DNA from: JAAYZQ01 sp034428935
GTDB lineage: Bacteria > Chloroflexota > Anaerolineae > JAAYZQ01
Reading direction: 5' to 3'
DNA: 64,000 nucleotides
NCBI GenBank assembly: GCA_034428935.1
Contig: DAOUHB010000125.1
Coordinates: 18,557 to 82,556 of the forward strand
Below, one piece after another: positions 58,020 to 64,000 of this stretch (positions are counted from its first letter, which is position 1; each line of letters opens with the position of its first letter). The translations under genes were made by a program, and so were the position numbers. The notes beneath the pieces were generated by a model. That model was not told the DNA's origin. It was given only the letters and a program-made list of their open reading frames with translations, and ran no database searches.

Positions 58020-59548
58020 GCCGGCCCTCCCCCCACGCACCGGGCCGCAGGCAGCGCGGCGGCCACATTCGCTGCGCTCACCGGCGCGGACCGCTCCGCG
58101 GGCAGGTATGCCTGCCGGCCACATCCTGCCAGCCAGGCAAAGGCCTCGGCGGGCGGGGCGTCCTGGACGAGGCGGCCCTCTTCGAAAAAGAGCAGGCGGC
58201 TGGCATGGCAGCGGGCCACCTCGGGCGCGTGGCTCACCAGGAGCACGGCCCCACCCTGCCGGGCGTGCTCCGCCACCAGGCCCAACAGAAACGCCGCGTT
58301 GGCCGGGTCCTGGCCGATGAGCATTTCGTCCAGCAGCAGGAGGCGGGGCTGCGACGACAGCACCGACACCAGGTTCAGCCGCCGCTTCTGGCCATAGCTC
58401 AGGCGGTAGGGGTGCTCGTGGTGGCGATCTTCCAGCCCGCAGCGGGCAAGCAGCCCGGCCACGCGCCCTTCCACCCGGCCGTCCAGCAAGCCCAGGTTGG
58501 CCGCCGCGAACGTAGCCTCCTGCCAGACCGTGTCGCAAAAGATCTGGTGGTCGGGGTACTGGAAGATGAGCCCCACGTCCCGGGCCAGCGTGGACACCGG
58601 CGCCTGGCGCGTGTCGTGCCCCATCACCTCGACGTGGCCCTGCAAGGGCTTGATCAGGCCCAGGACGCTCTGCAAAAAGGTCGTCTTGCCCGAGCCGTTG
58701 TCGCCCATGATGGCCAGGAACTCGCCCGGGTACACGTCCAGCGAGACGTCGCGCAGCACCGGCCGGCCGCCGTGGCCGGCCGAGAGGCCCCGGACGCGGA
58801 GGAGCGGCTCGCCCGCGGCCTGGACGGGCGGCGGCGGACAGGGCTCCAGGGCGGGCGGGAGCAGCTCCGGTCCAATGGGGCCGTCGTAGACAATGCTCCC
58901 CCGATCCATGGCCACCAGGCGCGGCTGGAAGGGCAGCAGGTAGTCCACCTTGTGCTCGATGACGAGGACCGTCATACCGGCCCGGGCGCGAATGCGGGCA
59001 ATGACCCGGAACAGGTCCGCCGTGGCCGGGGGATCGAGGTTGGAGGTTGGCTCGTCGAGGATGAGCACCTGTGGCCTGCCGGCCAGGATGGCAGCGACGG
59101 CCACCTTCTGCTTCTCGCCGCCCGAGAGCGTGGCCAGGGCGCGATCCTCCAGGTGCGACGCGCCCACGACATCCAGGGCCCAGGCCAGCCGCTGGGCGAT
59201 CTCGTCGCGGGGCAGGCAGCGGTTCTCCAGCCCAAAGGCCACCTCGTCGCGCACGGTGAGGGTACAGAATCCGGCCTCGGGGTTCTGCTGCACCAGGCCC
59301 ACCGCCTCGGCCACGTCGTAGAGGGGCGCGGTGCGGGCGTCCATGCCCGCCACGGTGACAGAACCGTGCCCCTCGCCGTCGTGCTGGCGCCACAGGTGGC
59401 CGCCCAGGGCCAGGGCAAGAGTGGACTTGCCGCAGCCGGACGGCCCGGTGATGACCAGGAACTCGCCCGGCTCGACGGCCAGGTCCACCGCTCGCAGGGC
59501 ATGCTCGACGCTGCCGCGAAACCGGTAGCTAAGCCCCTCGACCGAGAT
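58016..59548 (-). CDS. ecfA: ECF transporter ATPase, two ABC domains in one chain (first set)
   Basis: 510 residues. Domain 1: ITGPSGCGKSTLALALGG, ATLSGGEKQKVAVAA, LILDEPTSNLDP; domain 2: IMGDNGSGKTTFLQSVLG, YRLSYGQKRRLNLVS, LLLLDEMLIGQDP. The second signature (SYGQK) and the Met in place of Pro after DE are unusual but occur in EcfA2 chains. The start is taken as TTG 59548 after AAGGCAGGGGGG, giving the normal N terminus ISVEGLSYRF; a GTG at 59590 is possible. Confidence 0.93.
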   Translation of the reverse strand: MSVEGLSYRFRGSVEHALRAVDLAVEPGEFLVITGPSGCGKSTLALALGGHLWRQHDGEGHGSVTVAGMDARTAPLYDVAEAVGLVQQNPEAGFCTLTVRDEVAFGLENRCLPRDEIAQRLAWALDVVGASHLEDRALATLSGGEKQKVAVAAILAGRPQVLILDEPTSNLDPPATADLFRVIARIRARAGMTVLVIEHKVDYLLPFQPRLVAMDRGSIVYDGPIGPELLPPALEPCPPPPVQAAGEPLLRVRGLSAGHGGRPVLRDVSLDVYPGEFLAIMGDNGSGKTTFLQSVLGLIKPLQGHVEVMGHDTRQAPVSTLARDVGLIFQYPDHQIFCDTVWQEATFAAANLGLLDGRVEGRVAGLLARCGLEDRHHEHPYRLSYGQKRRLNLVSVLSSQPRLLLLDEMLIGQDPANAAFLLGLVAEHARQGGAVLLVSHAPEVARCHASRLLFFEEGRLVQDAPPAEAFAWLAGCGRQAYLPAERSAPVSAANVAAALPAARCVGGGPA

Positions 59549-59605
59549 CAAGGTCCCCCCTGCCTTCCAGCTCTGACTGGTGGCCGGCACCCACCACGCG
59601 TCACC

Positions 59606-60973
59606 CTACTGGACCTCGATGCGCGCCAGGTGGGGCACCAGGACCTCGCCCTCCAGCCGCGCCAGGGCAAACGTCACGTCCGCCTGGCCAATGACGGTAA
59701 AGATGCGCAGGCCGTCGTCGGCCAGCACGCTCTCCAGGGGCAGCGAGACCGGCTCGCCGTCGCCGGCCGGGTGCAACACCACGGAACTGGCCTCGGGCCG
59801 GGGCTGCATGGCCGCCAGGACCTTGCCCAGGGCCACGCCCTGCAGCTTGGCCGGCCCCTCGCCGACGTCAAGGCGGGCAGCGTCCATGTCGAACTGCCAA
59901 TCGTCGGGATCGTAGAGCGCGGGCTGGTTCAGGGCGCCCCCCACCTCCAGGGTGGACGAGCCGATGACCACCAGCTCGCTCACGCCGCGCACCCAGGCCT
60001 TGCTGTTCTCGGCGCCGACCAGGTTGTAGGAGGCCTGGTCTCCCTCGCTCACGGGCGCCAGGAGCAGCCCGGCGTTGGCCTCCACCTCGTCCATGCCCAG
60101 GAAAAAGGCATAGCCATCGGAGGCGCGGATGAGGAGGAGCGAGGCCCCCGCCTGTGGGCGCGCGCGAGCCACCAACTCGCCCACGGGCAGGCCGTTATAG
60201 CGGGCCGTGACACCCTGCAACGTACCTTCGCGCGTCACGCTCTCGACGTCGTCGTGCTCCAGGGGATAATCGAAGGGCGCCTCGACCGCGCCGCCGATGT
60301 GGACCGTGGCCGGGCCGCGAAGCGCGCCCCGCAAGAAGACGAACAGGAACACGGCCAGCAGGGCACCGATGCCGAGAAAGAGAGGATAGATCCGCCGGCC
60401 CACCGGAGCCGGGGCCCGATCCTTGACCACCCCGGCCCGGCGCAGGGCATTGACCAGCCCCCGGCTCACGAGCCCGCCAAAGAGCAGGCCCGACAGGCCG
60501 GCTATCGCGCCCACGATGAGGAGCGCGCCGTAGGCCAGGACGTCGGCGGGCAGCGAGGCAAAGAGCTGGAAGACAAAGACGTTCGAGGCCGCCGCGATAA
60601 AGCCGGCGAGCCCATATGCCCCCAGGGAGTCCTTGTTCCTGAAGGGAAGAAACCCGAGGTCCACGAGCAACCCGGCGACCAGGTCCACGAGGACCACCAA
60701 CAGGCCGTGGGTGTTGCCCGTCAGCAGCTCGACCCCACCTTTCAGCAATCCGGTGATGGTGCCGGCTCCCTGTTTGCCGGTGAGGCCGACAGCCAGCGTA
60801 AGCCACAGGACGTGCAAGCCGGCGGCCCACTGGCTGGTGCCGGCAAAGCCGAGGATCGACTGAAAAAAGTCGCCCACGGCATTGACGTAGGTGCTCACCA
60901 CGCCGCCCAGGGCTGCCAGGGCGGCCATCATCAACAGGTCACGTGTCGAAAAATAGGTTCTCCTCTGAGCCAC
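59606..60973 (-). CDS. ECF S component fused to two sulfite-oxidase-like domains
   Basis: 455 residues. Residues 1-215 are a six-helix S component: YFSTRDLLMMAALAALGGVV, LTGKQGAGTITGLLKGGVEL and GNTHGLLVVLVDLVAGLLVD (YkoE/ThiW-like pattern). After another helix the outside C terminus has two domains: TVHIGGAVEAPFDYPL with ARYNGLPVGELVARA, and TLEVGGALNQPALYDP with AKLQGVALGKVLAAM, ending VPHLARIEV. S components usually consist of the membrane part alone. The GTG start at 60973 follows GGGGAGGGGAG. It is the first gene after the Moco-type riboswitch, so the bound substrate is probably Mo, W or the cofactor (inference). Confidence 0.85.
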   Translation of the reverse strand: MAQRRTYFSTRDLLMMAALAALGGVVSTYVNAVGDFFQSILGFAGTSQWAAGLHVLWLTLAVGLTGKQGAGTITGLLKGGVELLTGNTHGLLVVLVDLVAGLLVDLGFLPFRNKDSLGAYGLAGFIAAASNVFVFQLFASLPADVLAYGALLIVGAIAGLSGLLFGGLVSRGLVNALRRAGVVKDRAPAPVGRRIYPLFLGIGALLAVFLFVFLRGALRGPATVHIGGAVEAPFDYPLEHDDVESVTREGTLQGVTARYNGLPVGELVARARPQAGASLLLIRASDGYAFFLGMDEVEANAGLLLAPVSEGDQASYNLVGAENSKAWVRGVSELVVIGSSTLEVGGALNQPALYDPDDWQFDMDAARLDVGEGPAKLQGVALGKVLAAMQPRPEASSVVLHPAGDGEPVSLPLESVLADDGLRIFTVIGQADVTFALARLEGEVLVPHLARIEVQ

Positions 60974-61010
60974 GCTCCCCTCCCCCTCGTGGAGCCATAA
61001 GAACACCAAT

Positions 61011-61043
61011 AAAAAATCGGCGCCTCTGAAAAAAGAGACGCCG
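61011..61043 (-). terminator. intrinsic terminator in the riboswitch leader
   Basis: Reverse strand stem CGGCGTCTCT/AGAGGCGCCG (ten pairs with one G-U, 61018-61043), loop of T residues, then TTTTTT (61011-61016), before the S-component gene. It can give transcriptional control by the upstream aptamer. Confidence 0.88.
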
Positions 61044-61053
61044 CATCTGGCAA

Positions 61054-61106
61054 TCCTGCTGCCGGGACAGGGTGTGCGAAATTCGCGCAACTACTCCCTG
61101 TCCCTC
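61054..61106 (-). other. strong hairpin between aptamer and terminator
   Basis: Reverse strand GGGACAGGG and CCCTGTCCC, nine pairs, with an inner GCG/CGC stem (TGCGCGAATTTCGCA). It lies directly after the 3' strand of aptamer P1 and is probably part of the switching platform. Confidence 0.6.
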
Positions 61107-61112
61107 ACGGGC

Positions 61113-61227
61113 GCATCTCCTTTCCAAAAATGGGAGGCACAGCCGTTTCCAGCCATACCCTACCGGCTCCACCCCGTAAGCGGTCAGTAACACCGACCGC
61201 CCTTAGGGAGCAGAACTCGGAGATGCT
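61113..61227 (-). promoter_or_regulatory. Moco (molybdenum/tungsten cofactor) riboswitch aptamer
   Basis: On the reverse strand P1 is GCATCTCC (61227-61220) with GGAGATGC (61120-61113), eight pairs. Next to its 3' strand stand GCCTCCC (61138-61132), five bases, and TGGAAAGG (61126-61119): the same strings with the same five-base gap as in the moaA leader of Escherichia coli (GCCTCCC-N5-TGGAAAGG). An internal hairpin GCGGTC/GACCGC and a stem AGCCG/CGGCT fill the rest. The aptamer is 115 bases, near the family size. Confidence 0.85.
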
Positions 61228-61255
61228 ACAATCGAGTTTTAATGAACTGTGAAAA

Positions 61256-61284
61256 GTATAGCACAGGGCGCGCGGCTTGTCAAA
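61256..61284 (-). promoter_or_regulatory. promoter for the riboswitch-controlled ECF operon
   Basis: Reverse strand TTGACA (61279-61284) and TATACT (61256-61261), 17-base spacer. Transcription should start near 61249, about 20 bases before the aptamer. Confidence 0.9.
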
Positions 61285-61340
61285 AGGCGCACCGCCGCCG
61301 GACTGCTTATGGTCAAACCCGGCACCCGCCGCGATTTCCG

Positions 61341-62666
61341 TTAGCCGCGGAGATCTCGGTCCTGGTGCGCCTCGCCCCGCGTCACGAACCACATGCAGAT
61401 CATGGCCAGCACCAGGAACACCGGCGCGACGACAAAGATGCTGTTATAGTTCTTGTCCGTCAGCTCGATGATCCAGCCGTTGAGGATGGGCCCGACGATG
61501 GCCGCCAGCGTGCCCGAGATATAGTACAGGCCCGTGTACGTGCCCAGCATGTGGTCGCCGGGCGCCAGGTCCACGATCATGGGCAGGGAGTTGATGTTGA
61601 TGAGCGACCAGGCGATGCCGCCCAGGAACAGCAGCGTGGCGATGGCCGCCACGTAGGGCAGGAACGACGCCAGGAGGAGCAGCACCGCCAGGGCGACCAG
61701 CCCGGTCAGGATCGTCCGCCGCCGGCCCCAGCGCTCGGCCAGCATGCCGCCCGGGATGGAAAAGGCGATGAACGTCAGGGTGAAAAAGCCCAGCAGGATG
61801 CCCGCCGTGCTCTCCGAGACCCCCAGGCGAAAGGTTGCATAAGACGAGAAAAAGGTTTCAATGGCATTGTATCCCACGAACCAGGCAAAGATGGCGAGGA
61901 GGATGAGGATGAGGCTCTTGCGCGCTTCGCGGGGGATTGCTCCCGCCTGGCGGAGCGTATCCCACCATTGCTCCTTTTTCTCGACGGCGGCGGACGCCTC
62001 GGGCAGCCGCTCCTTGATATAGACCAGGACCACGGCCACGGCGAGGAGAAGGATCAGCGAGCCCACGCCAAAGGCCAGCAGCTTGTCTATGCGGTACAGC
62101 AGCGCTCCGCCAAAGGTGGCCAGCAGCCCGCCGATGCCACCCATCATGTTGATCACGCCGTTGGCCTTGGAACGCAGTGGTGAGGGCGTGATGTCGGGCA
62201 TGAGGGCGATGATGGGCGTGCGAAAGATGGCCATGGCCAGCAGCATGACGCCGACGGCGATCATGAAAAAGGTCAGGGGCCCACCCAGTTGGCTCGTCTG
62301 GCCCGACAGCTCGGGCGGGATCTGATTGACGGCGACAGGGATGAGGACAAAGGCGACGGCGGCGATGGGCGCGCCCACGAGGATGTAGGGCTTGCGCCGC
62401 CCGATGCGCGTGCGCGTCCGGTCGCTGACGATGCCGATGAACGGCTGGATGAAAAAGGCGGCAATGTTGTCCAGGGTCATGATGAACCCGGCCACCACCG
62501 CGCTCAGGCCAAAGCCGATGGTCGTGGCGCCGCTGACCTCGAACTCGGGATTGCCGGCCTGCAAGAAGATGGGGACGTAGGTGTTGTACAAGAGCCACAA
62601 GACGCTGACGCCCAGAAAGCCAAAGCCCAACAGGAAGGTCCGCTTGTAGTCCAGTTTCATGCCCAT
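61341..62666 (-). CDS. MFS transporter, sugar (SLC45/GPH-like) type
   Basis: 441 residues, 12 hydrophobic segments. The loop DRTRTRIGRRKPYILVG after helix 2-3 and ERWGRRRTILTG in the second half are the paired major-facilitator motifs; the first form is typical of the SLC45/sucrose-cation and GPH branches. It probably imports a sugar or glycoside with protons; the substrate cannot be named. ATG at 62666 follows GGAGGAG. A consensus promoter precedes it. It is a single-gene unit, downstream of which lies the ECF operon promoter. Confidence 0.88.
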   Translation of the reverse strand: MGMKLDYKRTFLLGFGFLGVSVLWLLYNTYVPIFLQAGNPEFEVSGATTIGFGLSAVVAGFIMTLDNIAAFFIQPFIGIVSDRTRTRIGRRKPYILVGAPIAAVAFVLIPVAVNQIPPELSGQTSQLGGPLTFFMIAVGVMLLAMAIFRTPIIALMPDITPSPLRSKANGVINMMGGIGGLLATFGGALLYRIDKLLAFGVGSLILLLAVAVVLVYIKERLPEASAAVEKKEQWWDTLRQAGAIPREARKSLILILLAIFAWFVGYNAIETFFSSYATFRLGVSESTAGILLGFFTLTFIAFSIPGGMLAERWGRRRTILTGLVALAVLLLLASFLPYVAAIATLLFLGGIAWSLININSLPMIVDLAPGDHMLGTYTGLYYISGTLAAIVGPILNGWIIELTDKNYNSIFVVAPVFLVLAMICMWFVTRGEAHQDRDLRG

Positions 62667-62706
62667 GGTTTCTCCTCCTCGAGTGGTGCGCGGTGCGTGC
62701 ACCGGT

Positions 62707-62735
62707 ATTGTACGCCAGCCCCCTGCAAAAGTCAA
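62707..62735 (-). promoter_or_regulatory. promoter for the MFS transporter
   Basis: Reverse strand TTGACT (62730-62735) and TACAAT (62707-62712), 17-base spacer. Confidence 0.85.
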
Positions 62736-62769
62736 ACGCGGGGGCAGGGGCCTGGAATGGCCGTCGTTT

Positions 62770-62798
62770 TTGACCGGCCACGAGCGCTGTGCTATACT
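62770..62798 (+). promoter_or_regulatory. promoter for the GNAT gene
   Basis: TTGACC (62770-62775) and TATACT (62793-62798), 17-base spacer; divergent from the MFS promoter. Confidence 0.86.
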
Positions 62799-62837
62799 CC
62801 CGCACGTAAAAGCCGCAGCGAGGACAGGGAGGGCCAC

Positions 62838-63713
62838 GTGAGCAACAGCGATAGCGCTGGCCAGGACATGATCCGCCTGGAGCCGGCCGCGTTCAAGAGC
62901 GTCGCGGCCCTGCCCCTGTGGGCCGGGCTGGAATGCCACCTGGCCGTAGCCTCGGTGCTGGCCGGGACCATGCCGGGCAGTGTCTACGTCGACGATGCAG
63001 AGGCGCCTCGCAGCGCCCTCGTCCAGGCCGGTGGCCGCTTTCACCTGGCCGGCTCGCCCGCCGGCGACGCCTGGCGTCGCTCCCTGCGTTCGTTCTTCCT
63101 CCGGCAGGCAAGCCCTCCCCGGCCAGAGATGGAGGGATGGGGAGCTTTTGTGGTCTATGCCGGCACGGAGTGGCAGCCGGCCGTCCCGGAGCTCCTGTCC
63201 GCCGGCGACCACGTCCCCTCGCAGCGCCTCTACCTGGAGCTGGAGGCGCTCCACGCCGGGCCGCCCGCGCCTCTGCCGCCCGGCTTCCGCCAGCGGCCCG
63301 TGGACGGCGCCCTGCTGGCCGAGGAGGGCCTGGGTCGCCTGGACGAGCTGCGCCAGGAGATGGTCTCCGAGTGCCCCTCCGTGGAATTCTTTGTCGCTCG
63401 CCGATTCGGCATCTGCCTGGAGGCCGGGGGCAGGCTCGCCGGCTGGTGCCTGTCCGAGTACAACGAGGGGGAGCGCTGTGAGGTTGGCATCGAGACGGCG
63501 CCCGAGCACCGGTGCCGGGGGCTCGCCACGCACATGGTCCTGGCCCTTGCCGCCGAGGCACGGGCGCGGGGCATCACGCACCTCGGCTGGCACTCCTACC
63601 AGGACAACAGGCCCTCGGTGGCCACCGCCCTCCGCGCCGGGTTCCGGCAGGTGGCCTTCTATCCCGCCCACCTGGTGCGCTACAAGCGTCACGATTCGCG
63701 AATGGAAACTTGA
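62838..63713 (+). CDS. GNAT-family acetyltransferase
   Basis: 291 residues. The C-terminal third holds the acetyl-CoA site: VGIETAPEHRCRGLATHMVLAL (given in parts VGIETAPEH and RCRGLATHMV), then HLGWHSYQDNRPSVATALRAGF. The N-terminal half is a second, diverged domain with RLEPAAFKSVAALPL and no acetyl-CoA signature, a layout of the GNAT_acetyltran-like proteins found in Firmicutes and Chloroflexi. Substrate unknown. The GTG start follows GGGAGGG. The promoter of tig starts inside its last codons. Confidence 0.85.
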   Translation: MSNSDSAGQDMIRLEPAAFKSVAALPLWAGLECHLAVASVLAGTMPGSVYVDDAEAPRSALVQAGGRFHLAGSPAGDAWRRSLRSFFLRQASPPRPEMEGWGAFVVYAGTEWQPAVPELLSAGDHVPSQRLYLELEALHAGPPAPLPPGFRQRPVDGALLAEEGLGRLDELRQEMVSECPSVEFFVARRFGICLEAGGRLAGWCLSEYNEGERCEVGIETAPEHRCRGLATHMVLALAAEARARGITHLGWHSYQDNRPSVATALRAGFRQVAFYPAHLVRYKRHDSRMET

Positions 63714-63738
63714 CCTCCTGGCCGTGGTGTGCGATAAT
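63710..63738 (+). promoter_or_regulatory. promoter for tig
   Basis: TTGACC (63710-63715, sharing the GNAT stop codon) and GATAAT (63733-63738), 17-base spacer. Confidence 0.83.
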
Positions 63739-63760
63739 AGTTGAGCGGCGTCGTTTATCG

Positions 63761-63788
63761 ACACCCCGGCCGGGCGCTGGGGTGTTTT
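63761..63788 (+). terminator. hairpin in the tig leader
   Basis: ACACCCC/GGGGTGT with an 11-base loop, then TTT. It lies downstream of the tig promoter, so it would stop GNAT read-through and could also attenuate tig. Confidence 0.55.
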
Positions 63789-63839
63789 GGTGTTCAAAGG
63801 CATTTGCCGCAAAGCGACCAGACAGGAGAGAGAACATCC

Positions 63840-64000
63840 ATGAAAGTCACAAGCGAGCGACTGGACAACAGCCAGGTCAAGGTCCTGGTCGAGCTGGATG
63901 CAGCCGAGGTCGAGGACAAACTGCGCCAGACTACCCGCAAGCTCTCGCGCGAGTTCAATATCCCCGGCTACCGGCGGGGCAAAGCGCCACATCACGCGGT
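63840..64000 (+). CDS. tig: trigger factor, N-terminal part (3' end outside window)
   Basis: 53 codons visible. MKVTSERLDNSQVKVLVELD starts the ribosome-binding domain, and GYRRGKAP (end of the visible part) is the ribosome-docking GFRxGKxP signature of trigger factor, the ribosome-bound chaperone and prolyl isomerase. Ribosome-binding site AGGAGAGAGAA precedes the ATG by several bases. In most bacteria clpP and clpX follow; that cannot be seen here. Confidence 0.94.
   Translation, partial: MKVTSERLDNSQVKVLVELDAAEVEDKLRQTTRKLSREFNIPGYRRGKAPHHA

Noticed and set aside
57255..59393. A 712-codon frame covering EcfT and extending through EcfA
   Set aside because: Only the last 254 codons have EcfT character; the rest is the out-of-frame shadow of EcfA. 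The GTGA overlap gives the true start.

Overview
The window is high-GC DNA (most 60-base lines I counted by hand are 62-78% G+C). It reads like a member of the Chloroflexota, probably an Anaerolineae/Caldilineae-type genome. The reasons are three giant membrane proteins of the Chlor_Arch_YYY (DUF2298) and Agl23 types, a large Bacillus-like SRP RNA with an Alu domain, multi-GAF histidine kinases, a roadblock/LC7 protein and divergent complex-I-like membrane genes. Promoters are easy to read: about fourteen have a TTGNNN box and a TANNNT-like box exactly 17 bases apart.

Layout. 1-9.3 kb: lytic transglycosylase end, sensor kinase, roadblock protein, pyrG, tRNA-Thr, a ResB/CcsA-like pair, udk and a reverse-strand metal-dependent hydrolase. 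9.4-13.5 kb: SRP RNA, a BaiN-type flavoprotein, a DUF348-G5-3D wall protein, rsmA and an antisense tRNA-Arg overlapping the rsmA end. 13.5-25.2 kb: a multi-GAF kinase with a NYN-domain protein, glutamate formimidoyltransferase, three membrane genes related to NADH-dehydrogenase/hydrogenase-4 membrane arms but with no redox subunits, HMG-CoA reductase, and a divergent FHA-winged-helix regulator and Ser/Thr kinase. 25.2-25.6 kb: a tRNA-Val(UAC) interrupted by a 330-base group I intron. 25.7-28.5 kb: a lower-GC patch with palindromic repeats that continues into the first third of a 1,625-residue glycosyltransferase-like gene. 26.7-41.1 kb: a cluster of giant GT-C/YYY membrane proteins with an ECF sigma/anti-sigma pair inside it. 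41.2-46.7 kb (reverse strand): cdd, corC-like, glmU, a metallo-beta-lactamase hydrolase and an unusual ABC ATPase-SpoIIM fusion. 46.9-48.7 kb: an intact-looking IS1182-family element sitting in the loop of a DNA hairpin.

The most striking region is 48.8-61.3 kb (reverse strand). A consensus promoter, an RNA leader matching the molybdenum-cofactor (Moco) riboswitch core and an intrinsic terminator precede an energy-coupling-factor (ECF) transporter. Its S component is fused to two domains of apparent sulfite-oxidase-like (Oxidored_molyb) fold. The same transcription unit continues with EcfA, EcfT, a di-heme c-type protein, a nucleotide-pyrophosphatase-like lipoprotein, a Moco-domain lipoprotein and a lipoprotein that joins a TupA-type tungstate-binding domain to two more such domains. 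A second promoter drives a TiaS-like protein and a second complete ECF set with another such domain. I infer an uptake or salvage system for molybdenum/tungsten or for the cofactor itself, built from ECF transporters instead of the usual ABC importers.

The window ends with an MFS transporter, a GNAT acetyltransferase and the start of tig (trigger factor). The function of the ECF locus is inference; the gene boundaries, riboswitch core, intron and insertion-site geometry are read directly from the sequence.
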